This document shows positions 22,545 to 32,947 of a DNA stretch of 64,000 nucleotides, piece by piece. Positions within the stretch are counted from its first letter, which is position 1; each line of letters starts with the position of its first letter. Under the pieces are notes generated by a model. That model did no database searches, was not told where the DNA came from, and saw only the letters and a list, made by a program, of their open reading frames with translations. This stretch comes from Scatophagus argus (lineage: Eukaryota; Chordata; Actinopteri; Scatophagidae): NCBI RefSeq assembly GCF_020382885.2, contig NC_058494.1, positions 27,935,225 to 27,999,224 of the forward strand, read 5' to 3'. The translations under genes were made by a program, and so were the position numbers.

Positions 22545-24185
22545 ATGTTTGCTGCCAGCAGTCTGCTGTCTGAAGACCAGTTTCTGTGCTCCATCTGTCG
22601 GGATGTCTTCACTGATCCAGTCACCACATCATGTGGACACAACTTCTGCAAAACCTGCATCACTGAGCACTGGAACACCAATGATAGGTGCCGATGTCCC
22701 ATGTGTAAACGGGTTTTCACCACCAGGCCCGACTTAAAGGTCAACACCTTCATCTCTGAGATGGTTGCTAAGTTCAGACAGTCAGCTCAACAGGAAGCCA
22801 GCAGCAGCTCAGAGCAAGAAGTTTCCAATCCAGGAGAAGTTCCCTGTGACATCTGCACTAGAACCAAACTGAAGGCCCTGAAGTCCTGCCTGGTGTGTCT
22901 GGTCTCCTACTGTGAGACTCACCTGGAGCCTCACCTGACATTGTCAGGCCTGAAAAGACATCAGCTGATTGACCCTGTGGAGAACCTGGAAGACAGGATG
23001 TGTAAGCAGCATGATAAACCTCTGGAGCTCTTCTGTAAGACCGACCAGATGTGTGTCTGCACTCACTGTCCTGCTTTAGACCACAAGACACATGAAGTTG
23101 TTCCTCTGAAAGAAGGATATGAAGAAAAGAAGGCAAAGCTGGGGAAGACAAACACTGAACTTCAGCAGATGATCCAGGAGAGACGACTGAAGATTCAGGA
23201 GGTCAAACACTCAATGAAGCTCAGTAAGCGAAATGCACACATGGAGGTAGCAGAAGGTGTTCGGGTCTTCACTTCTGTGAAGGAGTCTGTGGAGAGAAGC
23301 CTGAAAAAGCTCATCGATGGAATCCAGGAGAAACAAAGAACGACACAGAAACAGGACGAAGGCTTCATCAAACTGCTTGAACAGGAAATCTCTGAGTTGA
23401 TGAAGAGAAGCACTGAGGTGGAGCAGATCTCAAACTCTGAAGACCACGTCCATCTTCTCCAAAGATTCCCATCTCTGAAGGTTGTCCCTCCCACTATGGA
23501 CTGGTCAGATGTCAGTGTCCCTCCAGCATCCTATGATGGGACTGTGACGAGAGCTTTGGTTCAGCTGGAGGAGACACTCAGTGAACGGACGAAGAAGCTT
23601 CTCGCTGAGGCTGAGCTGAAGAGGGTCCAGCAGTATGCAGTGGACGTGACTCTGGATCCTGACACGGCACATCCTGAACTCATCCTGTCTGATGATGAGA
23701 AACAAGTGACTCATGGTGATGTGAACCATCTTCCGAACAACCCAGAGAGATTTTCTCATTATAATTTTCTTTTAGGAAAGCAGAGTATCTCTTCTGGCAG
23801 ATTTTACTTTGAAGTTCAGGTCAAAGGGAAGTCTAAGTGGAATCTGGGAGTGGTCAGAGAGTCGATAGACAGGAAGGGAGAAGTTACAATGAGACCTGAG
23901 AAGGGTTACTGGACAATATGGCTGAGAAATGGAACTGAGTACAAAGCTTTTGATGACCCTCCAGTCCGTCTCTCTCTGAAGTCTCAGCCCCAGAAGGTGG
24001 GGGTGTTTGTGGATTATGAGGAGGGTCTGGTCTCCTTTTATGATGCAGAAGATGCAGCTCTGATCTTCTCCTTTACTGGCTGCTCCTTCACTGAGAAACT
24101 CTTCCCATTCCTTAGTCCCTGTAGGAATGATGGTGGTAGAAACTCTGCACCTCTCATCATCTGTCCAGTCAATCAAACTGTCTGA
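22545..24185 (+). CDS. Bloodthirsty/TRIM39-like E3 ubiquitin ligase, copy A
   Basis: A single coding exon of 546 residues. Order: RING (C15, C18, C30, H32, C35, C38, C51, C54), a B-box1-like zinc motif near 99-140, B-box 2 at about 150-188, a coiled coil at about 190-330, and PRY-SPRY from about 363 to the end. This is a full-length TRIM of class IV. The intronless ORF, the opening MFAASSLLSEDQFLCSIC and the SPRY opening DVTLDPDTAHP are typical of the expanded fish btr family; the family's members act in ubiquitylation, several in innate immunity and one in red-cell development. Compared with copy B, the usual PCGH of the RING is SCGH and the CxxCLD position is CRD, so ligase activity could differ. 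The 3' UTR begins almost at once in an antisense Tc1 remnant. A function for this copy is not known. Confidence 0.9.
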   Translation: MFAASSLLSEDQFLCSICRDVFTDPVTTSCGHNFCKTCITEHWNTNDRCRCPMCKRVFTTRPDLKVNTFISEMVAKFRQSAQQEASSSSEQEVSNPGEVPCDICTRTKLKALKSCLVCLVSYCETHLEPHLTLSGLKRHQLIDPVENLEDRMCKQHDKPLELFCKTDQMCVCTHCPALDHKTHEVVPLKEGYEEKKAKLGKTNTELQQMIQERRLKIQEVKHSMKLSKRNAHMEVAEGVRVFTSVKESVERSLKKLIDGIQEKQRTTQKQDEGFIKLLEQEISELMKRSTEVEQISNSEDHVHLLQRFPSLKVVPPTMDWSDVSVPPASYDGTVTRALVQLEETLSERTKKLLAEAELKRVQQYAVDVTLDPDTAHPELILSDDEKQVTHGDVNHLPNNPERFSHYNFLLGKQSISSGRFYFEVQVKGKSKWNLGVVRESIDRKGEVTMRPEKGYWTIWLRNGTEYKAFDDPPVRLSLKSQPQKVGVFVDYEEGLVSFYDAEDAALIFSFTGCSFTEKLFPFLSPCRNDGGRNSAPLIICPVNQTV

Positions 24186-24194
24186 TCTTTCCCT

Positions 24195-24575
24195 TTCATG
24201 CAGTAGAGCATTTGTGAGGTCACACACTGATGTTGGACCAAAAGGCCTGGCTCACAATCTCCGTTCCAGTTCATCCCAAAGGTGTTGGATGGGGTTGAGG
24301 TCAGGGCTCTGTGTGGGCCAGTCAAGTTCTTCCACACCAAACTCATCCAACCATGTCTTTATGGAGCTTTGCTTTGTGCACTGGGGCACAGTCATGCTGG
24401 AATAGAAAAGGGCCTTCAACAAACTGTTGCCACAAAGTTGGAAGCATAGCATTGTCCAAAATGTCTTGGTGTGCTGAAGCATTAAGATTTCCCTTCACTG
24501 GAAGTCAGGGGCCGAGCCCAAACCCTGAAGAACAGGCCCATAGAGAGGGGTGTCTGGATACTTCTGTCTAGATAA
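24195..24575 (-). mobile_element. Tc1/mariner transposase remnant
   Basis: Read on the minus strand, the 3' part of a Tc1-type DDE transposase is recognisable: DWPTQSPDLNPIQHLWDELE, then CDLTNALLHE. At least one frameshift separates the second-aspartate block (HDCAPVH) from the rest, and the catalytic glutamate of NPIE is glutamine (NPIQ). The copy is dead and 5'-truncated. It begins about ten bases after the stop codon of TRIM copy A, in antisense. Confidence 0.85.
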
Positions 24576-24600
24576 TGTACAGAGTCAGCCAAAAAAATGA

Positions 24601-24640
24601 AAACACACATCAGGAAAAAATAAACATGCATAAATATTTC
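24601..24640 (+). repeat. Left arm of an inverted repeat pair
   Basis: The core CACACATCAGGAAAA-x-AAACATGCATAAATATTT matches the reverse complement of 26236-26275 at all but a few positions. The pair is 1.6 kb apart and encloses the LINE fragment, like the termini of a MITE or DNA transposon. Confidence 0.75.
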
Positions 24641-24753
24641 AATACCAAAATTATTCTGACATCACGAGAAGTTACCTTTGGCCTCTACAATTACAAGAGG
24701 TACTCAAAGTGGTGGCTTTGAAAGAGGTATCTATATGTATATAAGTACTTATC

Positions 24754-26210
24754 AGAATCAGAATCAGAATTATCTTTATTGCCATGTAAGTGAAGAGGTT
24801 TCACATTACTAAGAATTTGTCTTGGTGATTGGTGCACATATAGAGCATAAGAACAAGTAACATATAATAACAGAGTAAATTAAAATAAAATAGAATAAGG
24901 TAAAACAAAATAAAATAAGATAAGTAAAATAAATATGGTTCTGGAGGTAGTACAAAAGTGAGGTAGTACAGGGTGGAAGTATAGTGCAAGTAGGTGAGGT
25001 AAACAGTGCAAATGAACAGCAGGTGGATCATGACATGAGCAGAAATCAGTTCCTGTACTGAAGTAACTAAAGTGCAGAGCAGCATGTTAGTCAGTTGGTG
25101 TTCAACAGTCCAACAGCACAGGGGAAGAAGATGTTCTTGTGGCGTGAGGTTTTGGTCCGAATGGACCATAACCTCCTGCCTGAAGGGAGTTTCTCAAAGA
25201 GTCCATGTCCAGGGTGAGAAGGGTCAGCTGTGATCCGACCTGCACGCCTCAGAGTCCTGGAGGTGTACAGGTCTCTGAGAGATGGAAGGTTGCAACCGAT
25301 CACCTTCTCAGCAGAGCGCACAGCACGCTGCAGTCTGTGCTTGTCCCTGGCGGTGGCCCCAGCGTACCACACAGTGATGGAGGAGGTGAGGATGGACTCA
25401 ATGATGGCCGTGTAGAACTGAACCACCATCTTGGTTGGCACCTTGCGTTTCCTCAGCTGCCGCAGGAAGAACATCCTCTGCTGGGCCCTTTTGATGAGGG
25501 ACCATCAGCTCCCACTTGAGGTCCCGGGTGATGGTGGTACCCAGGAAGCAGAACGAGTCCACCGTGGAGATGGGGGTGTCTGTCAAGGTGAGGGGGAGCG
25601 ATGGAGCTGGCACTTTCCGAAAGTCAATGATCATCTCCACTGTCTTCTGGGCGTTCAGCTCCAGGTGGTTGTTGTTACCGCACCAGGACACCAGACGGTC
25701 CACCTCCCTCCTGTAGGCGGACTCATCCCCGTCCGAGATGAGACCGATGAGGGTGGTGTCGTCTGCAAACTTAATCAGCTTGACAGACTGGTGGCTGGAG
25801 GTGCAGCAGTTGGTGTAGATGGAGAAGAGCAGAGGGGAAAGTACACAGCCCTGGGGGGTCGGTGCTGATGGTGCGGGTGTCCGAGACATTCTTCACCAGC
25901 CTCACATGCTGTTTCCTGTCTGTCAGGAAGTCAGTGATCCACAGGCAGGTGGGGTCAGGCACGTTCAGCAGGGACAGCTTGTCCTGGAGGAGAGCTGGGC
26001 GGATCGTATTGAAAGCAGAGCTGAAGTCCAAGATCCTAACGTAGGTTCCCAGGGAGTCCAGATGCCGCAGGATGAAGTGTAGAGTCAAGTTGGCTGCATC
26101 GTCTACAGACCTGTTGGCTCTGTAGGCAAACTGCAGGGGGTCCAGGAGGGGGGTTGTGATGGACTTGAGGTGGGACAGAACCAGGCGCTCAAATGACTTC
26201 ATGACTACAC
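24754..26210 (-). mobile_element. 5'-truncated non-LTR retrotransposon (L2/Rex-like)
   Basis: On the minus strand from about 26205, the reverse transcriptase reads QFAYRANRSVDDA, then LDFSSAFNTI (palm), PQGCVLSPLLFSIYTN and the catalytic FADD box (LIKFADDTTLI), then the thumb-side block LRQLRKRKVPTKM. At least two frameshifts (near 25860 and 25490) break it. The endonuclease part is missing. The 3' end has AATAAA and three ATTCTG units, as in tails of fish L2/Rex-like elements. The exact clade cannot be fixed by eye. Confidence 0.88.
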
Positions 26211-26235
26211 TCTGTAGTCATACAAATACAAATTA

Positions 26236-26275
26236 AATATTTATGCATGTTTTTCTTTTCCTGATGTGTGCATAC
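26236..26275 (-). repeat. Right arm of an inverted repeat pair
   Basis: Reverse complement of the left arm at 24601-24640. It starts within 30 bases of the truncated 5' end of the LINE, so the LINE most likely inserted into a small inverted-repeat element. Confidence 0.75.
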
Positions 26276-26336
26276 ATTAATTTGTCTGCTTACTTGTAGT
26301 TTTCACACAATATTGGCACTGCAGGAAGTACTAGGA

Positions 26337-26705
26337 GGGGCGGCACGGTGGTGCAGTGGTTAGCACTGTCGCCTCATAGCAAGAGGGTTCCAGGTTCGAA
26401 TCCCGGTCTGGGCCCTTCTATGTGGAGTTTGCATGTTCTCCTTGTGCCTGCGTGGGTTTTCTCCGGGTTCTCCGGCTTCCTCCCACAATCCCAAAAACAT
26501 GCTCATTAGGTTAATTGGCTACTCTAAATTGCCCCCTAGGTGTGACTGTGAGGGTGTGTGGTTGTTTGTCTTTGTGTGTTGGCCCTGCGATTGACTGGCG
26601 ACCAGTCCAGGGTGAACCCCGCCTCTCGCCCGTAGTCAGCTGGGATAGGCTCCAGCTCCCCACGACCCTGAGGGATAAGTGGTATAGAAAATGGATGGAT
26701 GGATG
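26337..26705 (+). mobile_element. tRNA-derived SINE with intact target duplication
   Basis: The head carries RNA polymerase III boxes: A box near TGGTGCAGTGGTTAGCACT and B box GGTTCGAATCC. The body is the common fish sequence with GGGTTTTCTCCGGGTTCTCC and GGCGACCAGTCCAGGGTG, and the tail ends in ATGG repeats. A perfect 12-bp target-site duplication GAAGTACTAGGA flanks it (26325-26336 and 26706-26717), so the insertion is fairly recent. A second copy is at 58959-59283. Confidence 0.9.
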
Positions 26706-26717
26706 GAAGTACTAGGA

Positions 26718-28217
26718 TACCAATGGCTGAGAAATATAAGAACTAACCAAACAATGACAGACTGAAATTAGAAAATGTATTGTCATTTACTGTTCAAATG
26801 TATATATTCATGTGCTTTTAAAATCTTACCAATTTGCTATAGGCTATAAGTTACTTGGCTGTGGGTATAATTTTACTGATCCCTGTAGAACAGCCAACCA
26901 ATAACCAATGTGAGAAATAAAATAAAAATACTCTCATTTAAATAAAAACTTTCTCTAAATAATGATTTTGTATCTCAAAATAAAAAGTTAGTATCTTTAA
27001 AAAATGGCACTTTCTCAAAGTTATAACTCAAAATAATGACTTAATTCAAAAGTTTGGAGGCTTAATGATGAATACCAGGAAATAATGACTCAGTTTCTCA
27101 GAATAACAACAAATGTTCTCAAAATTTGCATATTTCCTCATATGCACCAAAAGCAACAGAAAAAAGTGCGTGAGACAAACCTTTGGAGATCGAAATGTTT
27201 ACCGCCATAGGGTCCCGAGTCTTACTTTCATATTATGGGATTCTTTCCTCCAGAATTTCTAAAATATCATGCTTTATGAATCCACGTCAAACAATATTAA
27301 TGACTTACAGAATTTAATTTCTAAAATAATTTTAATATGTTGATCAATCATTGTGGTTTATTACCTTTCATAACAATTTATCTTAGGCCGTACAGAGTTT
27401 AGGAGTATGAAGCATTTGAAGATATTCCATAAATGACTTCACAATGAACTTCATTAGCTGCATCCCTGAAGAGGTGCGTTTAGCTAGGTGGCCAAGAGCG
27501 GCCTCAAGCAATAACAACGTACAGCAATGTGACAAAAGAGACCGCACTTAACCTTTAAATAATGACAAATACGTAACTTAATGTTCGTTAAAATCTCTCG
27601 GCCTGAGGGGTGAAGAGATTTCTGAAGAGTTTTGGGACAGAGGCAGGTATGGTAACCTTAGCTAGGTAGTTTCTGGTGCCATCTACGCTCAGCTTATTTT
27701 TCTTTATGCTTCCTTGTCATGTTTTGTTTTATACTTCCTGCCTCTATAATTTCCCCCTCCTTTATGATTTGTGATTAGTTTCTATTAATCTATTATTAGG
27801 ATTTCATCCATAGTGTAATTTATGTGTGTGTTCCTCTCATTCTTTGGCAGTTTGTCTCGAGCCTTGTGTATCGAGCGTCCAGTCGTTTCCTCGTGAGTAT
27901 CCTGCTTGTTATTTTGGAGTCTTTGCTTTGCTCTTTGCTTACTCCCCATTTGTTTGTTTTATTGGACAGCTTCTTTTTGTTGTGATCCTGGTCTACTGCT
28001 TCCTTCTATATTTTGATTATTAAATTATTATTCTTGCTTCAGTTGTCTGTACTTCCTTGTGTTCTTGTTACACAATTGTGACATCAGTGATATCTTGTCA
28101 TTATGAGGCGGGCCTGAACTGGAAACACAGGAGCTTAGGTGTCAGTATCTTTAAATGAAACAACATTTCTTAGAAAGCTAAAGGCTGCAGTTATGACAAG
28201 TCGTTAGTTTTTGTCCT
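26718..28217. other. AT-rich intergenic DNA before TRIM copy B
   Basis: No gene or recognisable element is seen. There is a stretch of loosely repeated TCTCAAAATAATGAC-like motifs (about 26900-27130) and a T/C-rich part (27600-28060). Confidence 0.5.
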
Positions 28218-28271
28218 TTGACTGTTCAGAGGGCCTTTCTCAACAATCCAGCAGAACCTTTGCAAACACTG
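28218..28271 (+). other. 5' UTR exon end of the second TRIM gene
   Basis: Ends GCAAACACTG|GTGAGTAC. It resembles the 5' UTR exon end of copy A (22308), and the matching acceptor TTCTCAG is at 31267-31273. This predicts a 3.0-kb intron (28272-31273) against 227 bases in copy A. Confidence 0.6.
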
Positions 28272-31200
28272 GTGAGTACAGAAGTCAGACTTCTAAAATA
28301 TAAGCTTTGTCTCGACCACCTGTCCTGCTTTGGCACATACAACACATGGGGCTATGCAAATGTGGAGTGTTATATTGTGTTTCTGTTGTTGTTTACAGAA
28401 AACTTCGATTCTTGTGACACTTGTCAAAAAGACAGTTCTGTTATCATAAATGTAGAAGCGTATTTTGAGTATACTCAATATAGGAAAAGAAATCTGTAAA
28501 ATAACCAAAGAAGTACTGGCAGCTCATTACTGGGACTTTGTCCCGTAACCAAAAAACTGAAATTTTCTGTTAATTACAGAACACAGAAGAAATTCAGAAT
28601 GAATTCTACAGTATAAAAACTCAAAGTTGTTCATAAATGCACAAAGTAAAAAAAAATGTAATCGGACTTTGTACTATACATAAAAAATGAAGAATGTCTG
28701 CTAACTTATGTTTTTTCTACAGTAACATGACATTTTTTCAATATGTTACCTAAAGTAATTTTAAAAAATACTTTACTATTGGGTAACTTAAAAAAATCAA
28801 ACGAATCTTCTGTGATAAAAACATATTTTTTCACTAACTTAAAGACCTTTCACAATTTTGTAAAAATGCTGAAGTAAAATACAAAGTCGCAATCCCAAAG
28901 AGTTAACGTTTGCTAATTTATTACTTTTTCTCGCTACCAATACAAAAAACGACTTTACAACAATCACACTCAATGATGAAATTATTGCAAAACTTGCAAG
29001 GGAAAAGGGATGGAGAGGTTTGCTTCTCGTCTGCAGGTGAGATGAAGTCTGTTAAACAAATAGTAAAATATTTTACTGAACTTCACTGACATACAGGAGG
29101 GCCAAAACAACAAAAAACTCTGGGGAAATAATCAGCTTACTGTTTGTTGAAGAAGTGGTATCAATCTTCTCAGTCAGAGAAAATGTCTTGAGCCATCATC
29201 ACTCTTTTTTAATGATATTATTTAGGGGATACTACAACATGTTTGAAAAAAACCTGCACTGTATTCATTCCTGTGCATTTGTCAAGTACGCGCTTCAAAG
29301 CTCTTTATGGAGGATGACAAGGTGATCTGGCCAGGCACTCAACAAGGAAATGAATGCAGCACAGAATAATACTTAAAATACTTTTCAGTATCAGCCGGAG
29401 AGTCGCTGAGCCTGCTTTCTGGAAAGTGTGAATGGTGCAAGCAGGTTGGAATGCGTAGGCCACGTGCTGTAATTCCCCGGCCCTGTGATTTCCCAGCATG
29501 GGATCAATAAAGTAAATCTATCTATCTAGACAAGCGGGACTCTTGTCAACTTTGCAGATTTATTTTTCAGATTCTGAAAATCATTTTCAGTCATGAATGA
29601 TTTTCATTGTAATTGACAGCAAAATGGAAGATGTAGCTAGTCCTGGATTAGAAGATTTTCAACCTCCAGAAAATACTGCTTAACACCATAATTGAAGACA
29701 TATTTAAAGTTTTACTTCCTGCTTGCTATATTAATTTCCTTATTAAACTGCCTGGCAAGGCAAAGCCTAACACTTTGAAACCCCCTCTAGATGAACACAC
29801 AGGAATGAGTACAGTCTGGGCTTTTTTCTCAATTTGTAATACCCTAAATAATACATCTCAATAGTTTACATTTTCAAAGACAATTGGACATTATTCCTTT
29901 AACTTTCCATACATAAATGGCGGTAAACAAAATCCCCCAAAAAACCCAATATTACATTACAACTTTGAAAGCACAGGGATGCGTTTACGATTGAACAGCA
30001 GTTTCTAAGGCTGTAAGGAAATTACTAGTTTTAACACATGCTAACATTACACTCGAGACAGAGTGAGTAGGTGAGAAACATAGCTCGAGATGACTTACCA
30101 TTTGAAGAGCTGAGTGTTTCCCTGGAGGTGAGGACTTGGCCTTGTAAAGCTCTAGGCGCCATCTTGGAAAGGCAGTGCTAGCTTCTGTAACGTTAGGCAA
30201 AACAGAAGAAAAGAAATATCTAAATCAACACACCATATGTTAAATGATGCATTGATTTTTTCAAATTAAATTTAAAATAAAGTAAATCTCCTCTTTCTGA
30301 ACTCAAGCAGTCAGTTTGCCTCAAATAAATAATTTGCACTTGGCATACACCATACCAATGAACTAGAAAAACATTTGAACATATAAAATCATTTGACTTG
30401 ACCTGACTTAAGTTGTAAAATTTAAACATGTTTGAGTATGATGGGATTAAGCTTTTCAAAAGACACCTAGCTTATGTTTTGTTAGCTGAACACAACGTCT
30501 TCTCGCGACCAAACAACACAACGGTCAAGAACGTAAAGTTTTAGCTAATGTTAGCTACTTACGTAAATGCTAAGAAAACTGCAACTTCTTCAAGAGCTCC
30601 AAAAAGTAATTACCGTTTACAATCAAAATGGAGCTGGAGGAGGTTAACCTTGTCAGTTCACAGCTAGTGGTTGACAGACACGCACAGTGGAGATGGAGGG
30701 TATTGTTTCACGTGTGAGCTCCTGCTTCCATTAAAAATACTGGCCATAGAATCTTAAATTCCCAGATGCTGACCAACTGTCACAAAGGCTGAGGCAGGAT
30801 GGAGTAACCAAATAACATAACAGGTGATTATTTGTGTTGATCTAGCATAACAAAAATCTCTACAAAGCTGCTGAGTTTGTAAGGAAAAAATAAATTCTTT
30901 AATATCCCAAACCAAGTGATGGCTAATAACTTAGGATAAAGCTGTGAACAAAAGCAGATGTTATTTCTTTTTAAATTTACATTATTAATTCCAAGCTGGG
31001 AAATTACTTCATCATTATTCAACAAATATTCACAGTCATACTTTAAGTATACACGACCAACTGCTGAGGCATCATTCATACAGATGAACTTTATGGACCA
31101 TTTGTGAAGAATTCTTTCACCACAGCTTTTTTTTAAATTGTATTCTCAGTGTTTAGATATGTTTTCCACATCTATACAATTTAAAGTTTTAAAATCGCTG

Positions 31201-31273
31201 TAATCATACTTTGATATTTTTATAAAAGTGATATAAAGGTACCAATAATGTTATACTTTACGTTTGTTCTCAG
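28272..31273 (+). other. Long 5' UTR intron of TRIM copy B
   Basis: No coding exon is seen. It is AT-rich and holds a LINE 3' tail (29430-29528). The last 95 bases before the acceptor are homologous to the intron of copy A (22438-22535), so the duplication included intron sequence. Confidence 0.55.
29430..29528 (+). mobile_element. LINE 3'-end fragment with TCTA tail
   Basis: It ends GGGATCAATAAAGTAAATC followed by TATCTATC units. The same ending (GGGATCAATAAAGTATATC plus TATC units) is at 60985. Only the 3' tail is recognisable. Confidence 0.65.
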
Positions 31274-31282
31274 TGTGCAGAT

Positions 31283-32947
31283 ATGTTTGCTGCCAGCAGT
31301 CTGCCATCTGAAGACCAGTTTCTGTGCTCCATCTGTCTGGATGTCTTCACTGATCCAGTCACCATACCATGTGGACACAACTTCTGCAAAACCTGCATCA
31401 CTGAGCACTGGGACCATCATGATCAGTACTTGTGTCCCATGTGTAAAAAGGTTTTCAACACAAGACCTGAGCTGTACATCAACACCTTCATCTCTGAGAT
31501 GGTTGCTCAGTTCAGACAGTCAGCTCAACAGGAAGCCAGCAGCAGCTCAGAGGAACAAGTTTTCAAACTAGCAGAGGTTCCTTGTGACGTCTGCACTGAA
31601 ACCAAACTGAAGGCCCTGAAGTCCTGCCTGGTGTGTCTGGTCTCCTACTGTGAGACTCACCTGGAGCCTCACCTGACAGCTGCAGGCCTGAAAAGACATC
31701 AGCTGATTGACCCTGTGGAGAACCTGGAAGACAGGATGTGTAAGCAGCACGATAAACCTCTGGAGCTCTTCTGTAAGACCGACCAGATGTGTGTCTGCAC
31801 TCACTGTCCTGCTTCAGACCACAAGACACATGAAGTTGTTCCTCTGAAAGAAGGATATGAAGAAAAGAAGGCAAAGCTGAGGAAGACAAACACTGAACTT
31901 CAGCAGATGATCCAGGAGAGACGACTGAAGATTCAGGAGGTCAAACACTCAGTGGAGCTCAGTAAGGAAGGTGCAGACAGAGAGACAGCAGAAGGTGTTC
32001 AGGTCTTCACTGCTCTAAAGGAGTGTGTTGACAGAAGCCTGGACGAGTTCATCAAGACGATAGAAAAGAAGCAGAAAGCAACAGAAAAACAGGCAGACAT
32101 TTTCATCAAAGATCTGGAACAGGAAATCTCTGAGCTGAAGAAGAGAAGCTCTGAGGTGGAGCAGATCTCACAGTCTGAAGACCACGTCCATCTTCTCCAA
32201 AGCTTCCCATCTCTGAAGGTTGTCCCTCCCACTATGGACTGGTCAGATGTCAGTGTCCCTCCAGCATCCTATGATGGGACTGTGACGAGAGCTTTGGTTC
32301 AGCTGGAGGAGACACTCAGTGAACGGACGAAGAAGCTTCTCGCTGAGGCTGAGCTGAAGAGGGTCCAGCAGTATGCAGTGGACGTGACTCTGGATCCTGA
32401 CACAGCACATCCCAGTCTTGTCCTGTCTGATGATGGGAAACAAGTGACTCACGGTCATGTAAGGAAAAATCTCCCAGACAACCCAAAGAGATTTTCTTAC
32501 TGTGTTTTTGTTTTAGGAAAGCAGAGTTTCTCTTCAGGCAGATTTTACTTTGAGGTTCAGGTCAAAGGGAAGACAGCGTGGAATCTGGGAGTGGTCAGAG
32601 AGTCGGTAGACAGGAAGAGACTAATCCCACTGAGCCCTCAGAAGGGTTACAGGGCAATATGGCTGAGAAATGGAGCTGAGTATGAGGCTCTTGCTGACCC
32701 TCCAGTCCGTCTCTCTCTGAAGTCTCAGCCCCAGAAGGTGGGGGTGTTTGTGGATTATGAGGAGGGTCTGGTCTCCTTTTATGATGCAGAAGATGCAGCT
32801 CTGATCTTCTCCTTTACTGGCTGCTCCTTCACTGAGAAACTCTTCCCGTACTTCAGTCCTGATCTTAACCATGGTGGTAGAAACTCTGCACCTCTGGTCA
32901 TCTGTCCTGTCAGTCACACTGATGATATTCAAATGGAAAGACTGTGA
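31283..32947 (+). CDS. Bloodthirsty/TRIM39-like E3 ubiquitin ligase, copy B
   Basis: A single coding exon of 554 residues with the same architecture as copy A: RING (C15 to C54, with the usual CLD and PCGH), B-box1-like motif, B-box 2, coiled coil and PRY-SPRY from about residue 363. It is eight residues longer because the C-terminal end differs (SHTDDIQMERL). The coding sequence is a mosaic relative to copy A: a 199-base block (32205-32403) is identical by eye to 23467-23665, and the B-box region is nearly so, while the middle of the coiled coil (31965-32094) and parts of the RING and SPRY differ at many codons. The likely role is ubiquitin ligation with SPRY-based target binding; the target is unknown. 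Confidence 0.9.
   Translation: MFAASSLPSEDQFLCSICLDVFTDPVTIPCGHNFCKTCITEHWDHHDQYLCPMCKKVFNTRPELYINTFISEMVAQFRQSAQQEASSSSEEQVFKLAEVPCDVCTETKLKALKSCLVCLVSYCETHLEPHLTAAGLKRHQLIDPVENLEDRMCKQHDKPLELFCKTDQMCVCTHCPASDHKTHEVVPLKEGYEEKKAKLRKTNTELQQMIQERRLKIQEVKHSVELSKEGADRETAEGVQVFTALKECVDRSLDEFIKTIEKKQKATEKQADIFIKDLEQEISELKKRSSEVEQISQSEDHVHLLQSFPSLKVVPPTMDWSDVSVPPASYDGTVTRALVQLEETLSERTKKLLAEAELKRVQQYAVDVTLDPDTAHPSLVLSDDGKQVTHGHVRKNLPDNPKRFSYCVFVLGKQSFSSGRFYFEVQVKGKTAWNLGVVRESVDRKRLIPLSPQKGYRAIWLRNGAEYEALADPPVRLSLKSQPQKVGVFVDYEEGLVSFYDAEDAALIFSFTGCSFTEKLFPYFSPDLNHGGRNSAPLVICPVSHTDDIQMERL

Noticed and set aside
23772-24227. Long minus-strand frame across the end of TRIM copy A
   Set aside because: It is the antisense of the SPRY domain running into the Tc1 remnant; only the last ten or so residues are real (dead) Tc1 coding sequence.
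26337-26420. tRNA gene
   Set aside because: A and B boxes are present, but the sequence is a SINE head: no cloverleaf closes, and a 300-base SINE body and tail follow.
27826-28023. 65-codon hydrophobic open frame
   Set aside because: T-rich sequence gives apparent Phe/Leu-rich peptide; no homology, and no partner exon.
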